Below are positions 7,208 to 15,730 of a DNA stretch of 64,000 nt, piece after piece. Within the stretch, counting starts at the first letter, position 1. Each line of letters starts with the position of its first letter. This DNA comes from Micromonospora mirobrigensis (GTDB taxonomy: Bacteria; Actinomycetota; Actinomycetes; Mycobacteriales; Micromonosporaceae). The DNA lies in the NCBI RefSeq assembly GCF_900091555.1, contig NZ_FMCX01000004.1, positions 372,001-436,000 of the forward strand. Direction: 5' to 3'. Below the pieces are notes generated by a model. It did not search any database. It was not told where the DNA came from and saw only the letters and a list, made by a program, of their open reading frames with translations. The translations under genes and the position numbers were made by a program.

Positions 7208-8230
7208 TCAGTGCTGCCGGTCGGCGACCACCTCGCGGTCGCCCGGCTCCCGGTCGCGGGTGGCCCGCAGGCTGGTCAGGGTGACCACCACCAGAACGCC
7301 GATGATCACGCCGAGCGAGGCCAGGGTCGGGATCTCCGGGACGCCGGACCAGATGCCGTGCGCCCAGTGCAGGCCGAGCTTGACGCCGATGAAGGCCAGG
7401 ATGATGGCCAGGCCGTAGCTGAGGTGCACCAGCCGGCTCAGCGCGGCGTGCAGCACGAAGTAGAGCGCGCGCAGGCCGAGCAGGGCGAAGGCGTTGGTGG
7501 CGAAGACCAGGTACGGGTCCTCGGTGATGCCGTAGACGGCCGGCACCGAGTCGACGGCGAAGACGATGTCGGTGGCCAGCACCGCGAACACGACCAGGGC
7601 GAACGGGGTCAGCGCCCGGCGGCCCTGCTGGCGGATGGTCATCCTCGTGCCGTGGTACTCCTCCACCACCGGCATGAACTTGCGCAGCAGCCGCACCGAC
7701 CGCATCTTGTTGATGTCGACCTCCTGCTCGTGCCCGGAGAGGGCGTCGCGCAGCAGCTTGACCGCGGTGGCGACCAGGATCAGGCCGAACAGCAGGAAGG
7801 CGAAGTCGAGGGTCTGGAGGGCGGCGGCGCCGAGGGCGATGAAGATCGCGCGCAGCACCAGCGCGCCGGCGATGCCGTAGAGCAGCACCCGCTGGGCCAG
7901 GACGGCCGGCACCGCGAAGGCCGCCAGCAGCAGCATGAACACGAAGAGGTTGTCGACCGAGAGCGACTTCTCGACCAGGTAACCGGTCAGGTACTCCACA
8001 CCCTGCTGGGAGCCGAACCGGGACCAGATCCAGGCGCCGAAGGCCAGCGGCAGCGCGATGTAGAAGGCGGACCAGCCCAGCGCCTCGCGGATCGACACCT
8101 CGTGCGGCTTGCGGGTGACCAGGAAGTCCAGCACCAGCAGGGCGAGCACGCCCGCGATGGTCACCGCCCACAGGGTGGGCGTGCCGACGGACGACAGCTC
8201 ACCGGCGGACAGGTACGACAATTCGGTCAT
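7208..8230 (-). CDS. TerC family integral membrane protein
   Basis: 340 residues with about eight to nine membrane spans and the TerC/Alx signatures EKSLSVDNLFVFMLL and FAVDSVPAVYGIT, whose acidic residues lie in the membrane and suit divalent metal binding. Family members (Alx, MeeF/MeeY) export Mn2+ or metallate secreted proteins. The ATG is preceded by GAGGAGG. A yybP-ykoY manganese riboswitch directly upstream supports a Mn2+ efflux or homeostasis role. The C-terminus is a short charged tail. Confidence 0.9.
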   Translation of the reverse strand: MTELSYLSAGELSSVGTPTLWAVTIAGVLALLVLDFLVTRKPHEVSIREALGWSAFYIALPLAFGAWIWSRFGSQQGVEYLTGYLVEKSLSVDNLFVFMLLLAAFAVPAVLAQRVLLYGIAGALVLRAIFIALGAAALQTLDFAFLLFGLILVATAVKLLRDALSGHEQEVDINKMRSVRLLRKFMPVVEEYHGTRMTIRQQGRRALTPFALVVFAVLATDIVFAVDSVPAVYGITEDPYLVFATNAFALLGLRALYFVLHAALSRLVHLSYGLAIILAFIGVKLGLHWAHGIWSGVPEIPTLASLGVIIGVLVVVTLTSLRATRDREPGDREVVADRQH

Positions 8231-8237
8231 GGGGCCT

Positions 8238-8263
8238 CCTCGAACACCGTGACATGTTCGAGG
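8238..8263 (-). promoter_or_regulatory. Shine-Dalgarno-sequestering hairpin before terC
   Basis: A perfect 9-bp stem (CCTCGAACA 8255-8263 with TGTTCGAGG 8238-8246) and 8-nt loop. Its 3' arm takes part of the GAGGAGG ribosome site and its 5' arm shares bases with the 3' edge of the riboswitch aptamer, giving a plausible mutually exclusive translational switch. Confidence 0.65.
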
Positions 8264-8360
8264 TCTCCTTCACCCACGGAACGTGGGCAACCACCCGAGG
8301 CACGCCCGGGGCGCGCCGTACTGACCGGCATGGTTCGTGGGAAGTACTCCCCTCGTGCGA
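8255..8360 (-). ncRNA. yybP-ykoY (Mn2+-sensing) riboswitch
   Basis: The leader RNA starts with GAGGGGAGTAC and ends with GGTGAAGGAGACCTCG. GGGGAGUA and the downstream GAGACC are the two conserved internal loops that build the Mn2+ site in yybP-ykoY aptamers; variable GC stems separate them. It lies directly upstream of a TerC-family gene, the commonest target of this class. Identified by eye; exact ends are approximate. Confidence 0.85.
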
Positions 8361-8362
8361 CC

Positions 8363-8391
8363 AGGTTAGGGCAACCTTGCCGGATCGCCAA
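8363..8391 (-). promoter_or_regulatory. Housekeeping-type promoter of the terC leader
   Basis: TTGGCG (8386-8391), 17-nt spacer, TAACCT (8363-8368). Transcription would begin a few bases before the riboswitch aptamer. Confidence 0.6.
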
Positions 8392-8405
8392 GAAACGACG
8401 CAACG

Positions 8406-9491
8406 TCAGCCCTCGTCGCGGCCCAGGGTCCGCCGGTACAGCTCCAGGTGCGCCGCGGCCACCCTGGGCCAGGTGTACGCGGCGACGAACGCCCGCCCCC
8501 GCTCGGCGAGCCGGCGGCGCAGCACCGGGTCGGCCAGCAACCGGCCGACCGCCGCGACGATCGCCGCGCTCTCCGCCCGCTGCCTGATCACCGCCACCGC
8601 CCCGGCCCGGTGTGGCTCCCCGTCCCCACCGTCGGGCACGGTGACCGCCGTCGGGACGCCGTGCGCCAGCGCGGTGAGCAGCTCGCCGCTGGTCGCGCCC
8701 ACCCCGGCGACGGCCGGCAGCACCACCACGTCGGCGGCGTGCAGTGCGGCGGAGAGCCGGTCGGGGTCCACCGGACCGGTCACGGTGACCGCGTCCGCGA
8801 CGGCGTACCGGCGGGCCAGCGCGGCCGGCTCGTCCGCCGGGTCCCCGGCCGTCCCGCCACCGATCACCAGCAGCCGCAGGTCAGGGTGGGCGCGGCGCAG
8901 CTCGGGCAGCGCCCGGACCAGGTGACCCAGGCCGCCCTCCGGCCCGGCCGGCCCGAGGAAGGCCAGCAGCGGAGCACCCTCGGGCAGGCCGAGCCGGGCC
9001 CGCATCCGCTGCCCCCGGGTGGCCGCGCCCGGCTGGTCGGCGACCGGCGGCGCGACCGGGATGTGCACCGGCGCCGCACCCGGCACGTCGATCCGCGGGT
9101 CGGTGACCACCACCGCGGCGCTGCCCGGGGTGAGCCGGTCGGTGAGGTGGCGCAGCGCCGTCGCGAGACGCCCCGGCCGGTGCCCGTCGTGGTCGCCGTC
9201 GGCGTGCAGCGTGGTGACCAGCGGGGTGGCCCGGGGCAGCAGGCCGGGAAGCAGCCCGGGCAGCCGGTACGCCGTCGACGGGAGCTGCACGTGGACCAGG
9301 TCCGGGTGGAGCCGGCGTACCTCGCGGGCGGCCCGGGAGCCGGCGGAGAGCCCGCCGGCCGGGCCGACCGGCACCGACTCGACCCGTACGCCCGCCTCGT
9401 CCAGCGCCCGCACCAGGTGGGTGAGGTAGTCGCCCAGCCCGTCCGCGTCCGGGTCGTGCAGCATGGCCACCCGGATCCGCTCCTCGGCCAT
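8406..9491 (-). CDS. GT4-like glycosyltransferase
   Basis: 361 residues with a GT-B fold: an N-terminal acceptor half beginning VAMLHDPDADGLGDYLTHLV, a middle LLAFLGPAGPEGGLGHLVRA turn and a C-terminal donor half with DVVVLPAVAGVGATSGELL, the region holding the E-x7-E-like nucleotide-sugar site. Acceptor and sugar unknown. The ATG at 9491 is chosen for GGAGGGG 5 nt upstream; an earlier in-frame start would add an unconvincing basic stretch. Transcribed divergently from the CoA-transferase gene. Confidence 0.78.
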   Translation of the reverse strand: MAEERIRVAMLHDPDADGLGDYLTHLVRALDEAGVRVESVPVGPAGGLSAGSRAAREVRRLHPDLVHVQLPSTAYRLPGLLPGLLPRATPLVTTLHADGDHDGHRPGRLATALRHLTDRLTPGSAAVVVTDPRIDVPGAAPVHIPVAPPVADQPGAATRGQRMRARLGLPEGAPLLAFLGPAGPEGGLGHLVRALPELRRAHPDLRLLVIGGGTAGDPADEPAALARRYAVADAVTVTGPVDPDRLSAALHAADVVVLPAVAGVGATSGELLTALAHGVPTAVTVPDGGDGEPHRAGAVAVIRQRAESAAIVAAVGRLLADPVLRRRLAERGRAFVAAYTWPRVAAAHLELYRRTLGRDEG

Positions 9492-9571
9492 GCCACCCCT
9501 CCGCTCACCCGTCGGCGCGGGGGCGTTCCCGGGCCCTGTCGCGACAAACCCGTTCCGCCTATCGTGGGCCG

Positions 9572-10771
9572 GTGACCGACGCCGCCGCACCGACCAACAC
9601 CGCGCCGACCGACTCCGTCGCGCCGACCGGCCCGCTGGCCGGGATCCGGGTGGTCGAGCTGGCCGGCATCGGACCGGGCCCGTTCGCCGCGATGATGCTC
9701 GCCGACCTGGGCGCCGAGGTGATCCGGGTGGACCGGGTCGCCGACGCCGACCCGACCGCCGAGGGCCCCCATCCCGACCTGCTCAACCGGGGCCGCCGGT
9801 CGGTGGCGGTGGACCTGAAGTCCCCCGACGGACGGGCGGCGGTGCTCGCCCTGGTGGCCGGGGCCGACGTGCTGCTGGAGGGCTTCCGGCCCGGGGTGAC
9901 CGAGCGACTCGGCCTCGGCCCGGCGCAGTGCCTGGCGGCCAACCCGCGGCTGGTGTACGGCCGGATGACCGGCTGGGGGCAGGACGGCCCGAACGCCCCG
10001 TACGCCGGCCACGACATCGACTATTTGGCGCTGACCGGCGCGTTGCACGGGATCGGGCGGGCCGGTGAGCGGCCGGTGCCGCCGCTGAACCTGCTCGGCG
10101 ACTTCGGCGGCGGCGGGATGATGCTGGCCCTCGGCGTGGTGGCCGCCCTGTACGCGGTCCGCGCCGGAGCACCCGGCCAGGTGGTCGACGCGGCCATCGT
10201 GGACGGCGTGTCGGTGCTGAGCACCCAGATCCACGCGCTGCGCCGGCTCGGCATGTGGCGTGACGACCGCGGGGTCAACCTGCTCGACGGCGGCGCGCCG
10301 TTCTACGACACGTACGAGTGCGCCGACGGGCGGCACCTCGCGGTGGGCGCGCTGGAGCCGCGCTTCTACGACGAGCTGGTCCGGCTCACCGGGTTCCCGC
10401 TCGACGGCGACGAGGCGCCGGACCGCACCGATCCGGGGAACTGGCCCGCGCTGCGCGAGTCGTGGGCCCGGTTGTTCCGGACCCGGACCCGGGACGAGTG
10501 GTCGGAGCTGCTGGCGGCCTCCGACGCCTGCGTCGCCCCGGTGCTGGACTGGGCGGAGGCGCCGGCGCATCCGCACCTGGCGGCCCGGCGGACCTTCGTG
10601 ACCCATGCCGGGGTCGCGCAGCCGGCCCCCGCGCCCCGGTTCTCCGGCACGCCGACCGCGTTGCGCCGCCCGCCGCCGCATCCCGGGCAGCACACCGACG
10701 AGGTGCTCGCCGAGGCCGGGTTCGACGCCGCCCGGATCGCGGAGCTGCGGGCGGCCGGCGCGATCGGCTGA
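9572..10771 (+). CDS. Class III (CaiB/BaiF) CoA-transferase or alpha-methylacyl-CoA racemase
   Basis: 399 residues. The N-terminal GIRVVELAGIGPGPFAAMML and DLGAEVIRVDR are typical of the family, as are the VDLKSPDGRAAV and LLEGFRPGVTERLG blocks and a central GHDIDYLALTGALHGIG. The Asp of GHDIDY fits the catalytic acid seen in alpha-methylacyl-CoA racemases, which epimerise 2-methyl-branched acyl-CoAs; CoA-transferase activity is the alternative. The GTG start lies 6 nt after a TATCGT -10 hexamer (9560-9565), so the transcript is probably leaderless. Confidence 0.85.
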   Translation: MTDAAAPTNTAPTDSVAPTGPLAGIRVVELAGIGPGPFAAMMLADLGAEVIRVDRVADADPTAEGPHPDLLNRGRRSVAVDLKSPDGRAAVLALVAGADVLLEGFRPGVTERLGLGPAQCLAANPRLVYGRMTGWGQDGPNAPYAGHDIDYLALTGALHGIGRAGERPVPPLNLLGDFGGGGMMLALGVVAALYAVRAGAPGQVVDAAIVDGVSVLSTQIHALRRLGMWRDDRGVNLLDGGAPFYDTYECADGRHLAVGALEPRFYDELVRLTGFPLDGDEAPDRTDPGNWPALRESWARLFRTRTRDEWSELLAASDACVAPVLDWAEAPAHPHLAARRTFVTHAGVAQPAPAPRFSGTPTALRRPPPHPGQHTDEVLAEAGFDAARIAELRAAGAIG

Positions 10772-10798
10772 CGCCCGGCGCGGGTCGCCGGCGACCGG

Positions 10799-11209
10799 TC
10801 AGGCGCGGCGCAGTCCGACGCCGGGGGACATGGCGGGTTCCACCAGGTCGCGGTAGTCCCGGGGCAGTTGGGTCACCACGTCGTCGAACTCGTCGCCGGT
10901 CACCGCCTCGCGCAGGGTGGTGAGGACCGCGCGGGCGGCGGCCCGGGCGGTGGCCTCGTCTGCGTCGGCCCGCTCACCGACCCTGGCCCCGAACTCCCGG
11001 GCGTCGAAACGCTCGGCCGCCTCGTCGTCCGGGCCGGTCCGCAGCGCCAGCCGCAGCGGGTCGGGCAGTTGCGCGGCGAGGTCGAGCACCTCGCCGCCGG
11101 TCAGCCGTTCCGCCAGGGTGCGCAGCGTCGCATGGATCAGCTGGACCGCGCGGTCCGGGTCGAGGCCGGTGCGCTGCGCGACCTGGTCGACGAACGTGTC
11201 GTAGTTCAT
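10799..11209 (-). CDS. DUF2267 domain protein
   Basis: 136 residues, predicted helical and acidic. The pattern NYDTFVDQVAQRTGL, A...ATLRTLAERLTGGE, DLAAQLP and FDDVVTQLPRDYRDL is that of DUF2267 proteins, small actinobacterial and proteobacterial proteins with two repeats of an all-helical unit. No biochemical function is established. GGGGAGGGGAG precedes the ATG. Convergent with the CoA-transferase gene. Confidence 0.85.
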   Translation of the reverse strand: MNYDTFVDQVAQRTGLDPDRAVQLIHATLRTLAERLTGGEVLDLAAQLPDPLRLALRTGPDDEAAERFDAREFGARVGERADADEATARAAARAVLTTLREAVTGDEFDDVVTQLPRDYRDLVEPAMSPGVGLRRA

Positions 11210-11388
11210 CGGTGCACTCCCCTCCCCCGGACGGGCCGGCCGCCGGGCCGGCGCGGGGTACCCGCCGACGGCGAGCGGAAACGAGCGACCGGCCCGACCG
11301 ATTTCCGCCCCGATCGGTGCGTGAGCGGGCCGCGGACGGGTAACCGCGCCCGGTCGTGACCCGAACGAGGTGCCGAGGAGCCCGACTG

Positions 11389-11661
11389 ATGGCGACTTAC
11401 TCCGACGTCCTGCAGTACCTGTCGAGCCTGGACTACCCGGCCGAGAAGGACGACGTCGTACGCGAGGCCGAACGGGAGGGCGCCCCGCCGGAGGTGCTGC
11501 GGGCGTTGCGGGCCCTGCCGCCGGTCGACTACGCCAACGGCACCGAGGTGGCCCGGTCGGCGAAGATCGAGGCCGCCCCGGAGGTGGGTGCCGCGCAGCG
11601 GGCCGAACAGGCGCGGGACAAGCGCCACCAGCGCGTCTCGCAGCACCTGCGCGGCATCTGA
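11389..11661 (+). CDS. DUF2795 domain protein
   Basis: 90 residues, hydrophilic and rich in Glu, Arg and Ala. The segment SDVLQYLSSLDYPAEKDDVVREAEREGAPPEVL is split here only for description: SDVLQYLSSLDYPAEKDD is the DUF2795 start, and LRALPPVDYANGTEVARS completes it. Family function unknown; the fold is a small helical domain. GAGGAG lies 8 nt before the chosen ATG. It precedes a DUF1345 membrane gene by 43 nt. Confidence 0.82.
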   Translation: MATYSDVLQYLSSLDYPAEKDDVVREAEREGAPPEVLRALRALPPVDYANGTEVARSAKIEAAPEVGAAQRAEQARDKRHQRVSQHLRGI

Positions 11662-11704
11662 CCCCGCCTCCGGTGTCCGGGACACCCACGCCGGTGACCC
11701 GGCG

Positions 11705-12361
11705 GTGAGGCGGCTCGTCGACGTCGACGGGCACACCCCGTCCGCGGTGCAGTTGGCGCTGATGGGGTTGGTGGGCGTGCTCTGCGGGGTGGCGTTCGCG
11801 GTGCTGGTCTCGGCGGCGTTGAGTCCGCTGGTCGGCTGGGACGCCGCCGCGCTGACCTGGCTTGGTCTCGCCTGGCGGCGGCTGTGGCCGTTGGACGCGG
11901 CCGGCACCGAGCGGCTGGCGATGCGGGAGGACCCGAACCGGGCCGCCCGGGACGCCCTGCTGCTGGCGGCGTGCCTGGCCAGCCTGGTGGCGGTGGCCGT
12001 GGTGCTGACCGCGGCGCACGCCGCGCCCGCCCGGTTGACCCGGGACGCCTACGGCGGGCTCGGCGTGGTCAGCGTCTTCCTCTCCTGGTTCGTGGTGCAC
12101 ACCGTCTTCGCCACCCGGTACGCGCGGCTCTACTACAGCGGCGTCGACGGGGGTGTGGACTTCCACCAGGAGGGCCGGCCCTGCTACGCCGACTTCGCGT
12201 ACCTGGCGTTCACGGTGGGTGCGACGTTCCAGGTCTCCGACACCGACGTCTCCAGTCCGGAGATCCGCCGGACGGTGCTGCGGCAGTCGGTGGTGTCGTA
12301 CCTGTTCGGGGCGGTCATCATCGCGGCGACGGTGAACCTGCTGGCCGGCCTGGCCGCGTGA
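11705..12361 (+). CDS. DUF1345 integral membrane protein
   Basis: About 218 residues with five predicted membrane helices (LALMGLVGVLCGVAFAVLV, LLAACLASLVAVAVVLTA, VVSVFLSWFVVHTVFA, YADFAYLAFTVGATFQVSD, YLFGAVIIAATVNLLAGL). The motif FAYLAFTVGATFQVSDTDV and HTVFATRYARLYY are hallmarks of DUF1345. No function is established for this family. The GTG start is chosen by length and the N-terminal helix; no good ribosome site is visible, so the start may be wrong by some residues. Confidence 0.8.
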   Translation: MRRLVDVDGHTPSAVQLALMGLVGVLCGVAFAVLVSAALSPLVGWDAAALTWLGLAWRRLWPLDAAGTERLAMREDPNRAARDALLLAACLASLVAVAVVLTAAHAAPARLTRDAYGGLGVVSVFLSWFVVHTVFATRYARLYYSGVDGGVDFHQEGRPCYADFAYLAFTVGATFQVSDTDVSSPEIRRTVLRQSVVSYLFGAVIIAATVNLLAGLAA

Positions 12362-12383
12362 GGCGAGGGGGAGCAAGAACCGC

Positions 12384-12419
12384 GGGCGCCCCGGGTCACG
12401 AACCGCGACCGGGGCGCCC
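12384..12419 (+). terminator. Terminator after the DUF1345 gene
   Basis: Perfect 11-bp stem (12384-12394 with 12409-12419, arm GGGCGCCCCGG) and 14-nt loop, 22 bp beyond the stop codon. Confidence 0.7.
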
Positions 12420-12606
12420 CACAGGACCTGCCGTGTCGGCGGTTCACGCCCGAACCGGGTCGCGATCGCTCGTACGGCGGAATTCGCCCGAACCGGGCGG
12501 GCATCACTGCCGGTACCAGCATACGACGTGGGGGTCACCCGTTCGGGGGAGTTCGGCGAATGTGTGGCCGGGCCCACCACCCGGGGCCGGGCCGGTTCCG
12601 CACCGA

Positions 12607-13272
12607 TCAGGCGTTCAGTTCGGCGTACCGCTTCTCCAGGTCGACCCGGGCGAGCGCGCCGACCAGCCAGGCCAGCCGCTCCGACTCCCCACTGCCGGCG
12701 AGCCCGGCCAGGTCGTCGGCGGAGCGGCCCAGCCCCAACCGGCGGGCCGCGGCCAGGGCGTGCCGGTCGGCCACCGGGGCGACCTCCCGCCACAACGCCT
12801 GCGCCTCCCGCAGGAACAGGTCCACCACCTCGGCGTCCACCGCGGGCAGCTCGGTGAGCAGGCGCCGCTCGGCGGCCGGGTCGTGGTGGGCGACGGCCCG
12901 CAACCGGCGCAGGTCACCGCGGTACCGGTCGACGACCGTCCGGGCCAGGTCACCCAACCGGTCGGCGAGCGCGTCCACGTCGCCGCGCTGGCCGTGCTCG
13001 CGCAGCACGCGTACCCGGTCGGCCCGCAACGAGCGGGCCAGCCGGGCCGCGCTGTCCCAGCCGGCGTCGCGCAGCGCGGCGGCGGCCTCCACGGCCCGGC
13101 GGTGGTCGCCGCGCCGGGCGAGCAGCACCGACAGGCAGAGCAGTTGGAACAGGCTCGACGGGTTGTTGGTGACCCGGAACCCGCACTCCTCGGCGAATCC
13201 GCGCCCGCCGCCGGCCAGCCGGCGGACCAGGCGCTTCTTGTCCTCGATGGTGGAGCTGGCGCTGGTCGGCAT
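12607..13272 (-). CDS. HhH-GPD-like protein related to endonuclease III, probably lacking glycosylase Lys
   Basis: 221 residues, all helical. NNPSSLFQLLCLSVLLARR, ALRDAGWDSAARLA, RYRGDLRRLR and the FLREAQALWREVAPVADRHAL block follow the helix-hairpin-helix layout of endonuclease III-like proteins. The hairpin is LPAVDAEVVDLF where canonical EndoIII has LPGVGRKTA, so the catalytic lysine is absent; the Asp of VADRHAL matches the conserved second catalytic residue. No C-terminal 4Fe-4S cysteines. DNA binding is plausible, catalysis doubtful. Starts at an ATG without a strong ribosome site. Confidence 0.7.
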   Translation of the reverse strand: MPTSASSTIEDKKRLVRRLAGGGRGFAEECGFRVTNNPSSLFQLLCLSVLLARRGDHRRAVEAAAALRDAGWDSAARLARSLRADRVRVLREHGQRGDVDALADRLGDLARTVVDRYRGDLRRLRAVAHHDPAAERRLLTELPAVDAEVVDLFLREAQALWREVAPVADRHALAAARRLGLGRSADDLAGLAGSGESERLAWLVGALARVDLEKRYAELNA

Positions 13273-13314
13273 GCCGGCGACTACCCGAACCGGTGGCCGG
13301 CACTCCTGACGGTG

Positions 13315-14289
13315 TCAGCCGTGCAGGCCGCCCCGCCGGTCGCGGGCCTTGAGGCGGGTGGTGGGCAGCGGCGGCGCGGGCAGCGGCGGCGCCGGATCGT
13401 CGGCCACCACCCCGAACCGGGCGCTGCCGGCGGCCCACTCCTCCCGGGCGGCGGCCACCTCCTCGTGGGAGCGGCCGACGAAGTTCCACCACATCACCAG
13501 CGGCTCCTCGAAGGGCGTCCCGCCGAGCAGCAGCAGCCGACACTCCGGGGTCGCCCGCATGGCCACCGACTTCCGTCCGGCACCCAGGTAGAGCAGGGCG
13601 CCGGGGGCGAGCGGCACCCCGTCCACCTCGGCCGCGCCGGAGAGGGCCACCAGGGCGTACTCGAAGTCGCGGCGCAGCGGCACGGTGGCCGGGGCGGCGC
13701 CGCGCAGCTCGAGCTGCGCGCCGAGCAGTGGGGTGTGGACCTTCGCCGGGGACCGTTCGCCGGCCAGCTCGCCGACGAGGAGCGTGACGTCCAGGTCCCC
13801 GTCGCGGAAGCGGGGCAGGTCGGCGTGGTGGGCGAAGTCCGCCGGGCCGGAGCGGGCCGGGTCGGGCAGCGCCACCCAGAGCTGCGCGCCGTGCATCAGC
13901 GGCGGGTGGACCTGCGGCGAACGCTCGGAGTGGGCGATGCCGTGTCCCGAGGTCATCACGTTGAGCTGGCCGGGCCGGATCGGTTGCACGTTGCCCAGGC
14001 TGTCGCGGTGCAGGATCTCCCCGTCCAGCAGCCAGGTCACCGTCTGCAGGCCGGTGTGCGGGTGCGGCGGGACCTCCATGCCGGGCCGCTGCGCGACGTC
14101 GTCCGGGCCGAAGTGGTCGACGAAGCACCAGGCGCCGACCATCCGCCGCTGCCGCTGCGGCAGCAGCCGGCGCACCGTCGTGTAGCGGCCGAGCGGCACG
14201 TCGTGACCGGGCAGCAGCACGCTGCCCGGGTCGGTCTCCGCCACACCGGGCGGTCGGGTCTGTGCCGGCAACGATTCGGTACGCTCCAC
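13315..14289 (-). CDS. Pirin family bicupin protein
   Basis: 324 residues. The N-terminal cupin carries the metal site: PPHPHTGLQTVTW with H76 and H78, then TSGHGIAHSE with H120 and E122. FGPDDVA and the second cupin (SPAKVHTPLLGAQLEL to FEEPLVMWWNFVGRSHEE) complete the family pattern. Pirins bind Fe or other metals; some have quercetinase activity, others act in redox-linked regulation, and the sequence does not decide. The GTG start lies 7 nt after a TAGAGT -10 element (14297-14302), suggesting leaderless expression. Confidence 0.9.
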   Translation of the reverse strand: MERTESLPAQTRPPGVAETDPGSVLLPGHDVPLGRYTTVRRLLPQRQRRMVGAWCFVDHFGPDDVAQRPGMEVPPHPHTGLQTVTWLLDGEILHRDSLGNVQPIRPGQLNVMTSGHGIAHSERSPQVHPPLMHGAQLWVALPDPARSGPADFAHHADLPRFRDGDLDVTLLVGELAGERSPAKVHTPLLGAQLELRGAAPATVPLRRDFEYALVALSGAAEVDGVPLAPGALLYLGAGRKSVAMRATPECRLLLLGGTPFEEPLVMWWNFVGRSHEEVAAAREEWAAGSARFGVVADDPAPPLPAPPLPTTRLKARDRRGGLHG

Positions 14290-14299
14290 CGGCCCGACT

Positions 14300-15205
14300 C
14301 TACGCCGGGCCCGCGCCGACGATCACCGTGTTCGCACCCGCCGCCAGGTCGAGGTAGAGCCGGTCCACGCTGCGGTCCCAGCCGGGTGAGCTGATCGTGT
14401 CGCCGGCCGCCACCCCCTCGCGCCGTTGCCCGTGGAGCGTCACCGAGCCGGCGCCGGAGGCGACCCGGATCCGTACCGGCGGGGCCGCGTCGGCGAGCCG
14501 GACGGTGAACCCGTTGACCCCGCCGCTCATCCGCACGGTCAGCGCCCCGGCGATCGGCGGCAGCCGCAGGTCGATCCGGGCCGCGCCGCCGACCATGTCG
14601 ATCCCGGACACCGCCCGGGCGGCGCTGAGGTCGAGCAGTTCCTCGCGTACGCCGCCGGCCAACCGCAGTCCCCAGGTGACCCGCGAGTTGAGCAGCACCT
14701 CGATCTCGCCGGCTCCGGGCCGGCCGGTGGGCTCCAGCCGCAGCCGCACCAGGTCGCCGCGCACCTCGGGGCGGGGTCCGATCCCGCTGTCGACCGGCCC
14801 ACCGATGCGGTACAGGTCGTCGCCGAGGTCGGTCACCCGCAGGGCGAGGTTTGTCAGTCCGTCGTCGAGGGCGAAGGTCGCCGCACGTCGGCCGGCCAAC
14901 GGTGCGGTCAGCGCCTGGGCGGCGGCGGCCTGAACCCCACCCGCCGCACCGGGTTCGCCGGCCGCCGGAACGACCGTGGACGGTGTGGCCCCGCCGGAGA
15001 AGACCACCCCGAGCCGGTCCGGTCGGGAGAGCGTGGCGACCACCGCCGCCGCGCCGAGGACGACCACCACCACCGCGGCGGCGGTCAGCGCCAGCGCCGT
15101 CGGGGACCAGCGCCGACCTCCGCCCGGTTCGGCAGTCGTGCCGTCGGCGCCCGGTCGCGCTCCCGGTGCCCGCCGATGATGACCGTGCCGCCCCGATGCC
15201 GCCAT
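14300..15205 (-). CDS. Membrane-anchored beta-rich extracytoplasmic protein
   Basis: About 301 residues: a basic His/Arg/Gly-rich N-terminus, one transmembrane helix (LALTAAAVVVVVLGAAAVVA) and a long extracellular part with alternating strands (IEVLLNSRVTWGLRLAGGV, ARIDLRLPPIAGALTVRMSG, VRIRVASGAGSVTLHG). The repeated strand pattern resembles the DUF4097/adhesin-like beta-helix found in many actinobacterial anchored proteins; I cannot name a function. ATG 15205 is chosen for GAGAGGGG upstream; a GTG at 15232 is possible. It lies upstream of the pirin gene on the same strand, 11 nt from its start. Confidence 0.65.
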   Translation of the reverse strand: MAASGRHGHHRRAPGARPGADGTTAEPGGGRRWSPTALALTAAAVVVVVLGAAAVVATLSRPDRLGVVFSGGATPSTVVPAAGEPGAAGGVQAAAAQALTAPLAGRRAATFALDDGLTNLALRVTDLGDDLYRIGGPVDSGIGPRPEVRGDLVRLRLEPTGRPGAGEIEVLLNSRVTWGLRLAGGVREELLDLSAARAVSGIDMVGGAARIDLRLPPIAGALTVRMSGGVNGFTVRLADAAPPVRIRVASGAGSVTLHGQRREGVAAGDTISSPGWDRSVDRLYLDLAAGANTVIVGAGPA

Positions 15206-15308
15206 CGCCGATCCCCTCTCGCGGTCCCCCACGGATCAGTACGGGCCGAGGCTGCGATCGGATCAGCCGGCGTCGCTCCGCCCGCTGGGCGCGGGCCGGC
15301 GGATGCGG

Positions 15309-15620
15309 TCAGTCCGGCAGCCGGGACCGGATCTTGGCCGCGCACGACGCCACGGCCTCCCGCGAGTCGAAGCCCAGGCTCTCGATCGCCACCAGGGCGG
15401 TGAAGACCACGTCGGCCAACTCCCCGACCACGTCCTGGGCGGTGTGCGTCACCCCCTTGCGGGGGTTCTGCCCGAGCACCCCGATCCACGCCCCGGCGGC
15501 CTCCCCCGCCTCCTCGCTGAGCTTGAGGATGCGGGCGGTCAGCTCCGCCCGGTCGGTGCCGTTGGCGGCGTCCAGCCACGCGCGGGAGGCCCGGGCGGTG
15601 GCCCAGATCGACTCGTCCAT
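15309..15620 (-). CDS. MazG-like NTP pyrophosphohydrolase family protein
   Basis: 103 residues, all-alpha. The Mg2+-binding pattern is visible as LSEEAGEAAGAW followed by VVGELADVVFTALVAI (EExxE plus ExxD), as in single-domain MazG/MazG-like enzymes that hydrolyse (d)NTPs to monophosphates. The length fits a four-helix monomer that dimerises. The ATG has a TTCACT hexamer 6 nt upstream and no clear Shine-Dalgarno, so it may be leaderless. Confidence 0.85.
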   Translation of the reverse strand: MDESIWATARASRAWLDAANGTDRAELTARILKLSEEAGEAAGAWIGVLGQNPRKGVTHTAQDVVGELADVVFTALVAIESLGFDSREAVASCAAKIRSRLPD

Positions 15621-15708
15621 CCGACCAGTGAACCGGACCGGGCCGTCGGGGCGAACGGCAGGCCCCCCGCGGGACGGACGCCCGTCGGACCTCTGTGGAC
15701 GCCCGGGC

Positions 15709-15722
15709 TGACCGTTCGGTCA
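15709..15722. promoter_or_regulatory. Operator 1: TGACCG-TT-CGGTCA
   Basis: Inverted repeat with 6-bp arms and a 2-nt centre, just upstream of the -35 element of the secreted hydrolase gene. The ACCG-N2-CGGT core recurs at 15771-15780 and is typical of TetR-family sites. Confidence 0.55.
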
Positions 15723-15730
15723 GTCAACGA

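Noticed and set aside
11884..14394. A very long open frame of over 800 codons on the plus strand
   Set aside because: It runs antisense to the HhH and pirin genes and out of frame with DUF1345, with Gly/Pro/Arg-rich composition and no ribosome site; a GC-rich shadow.
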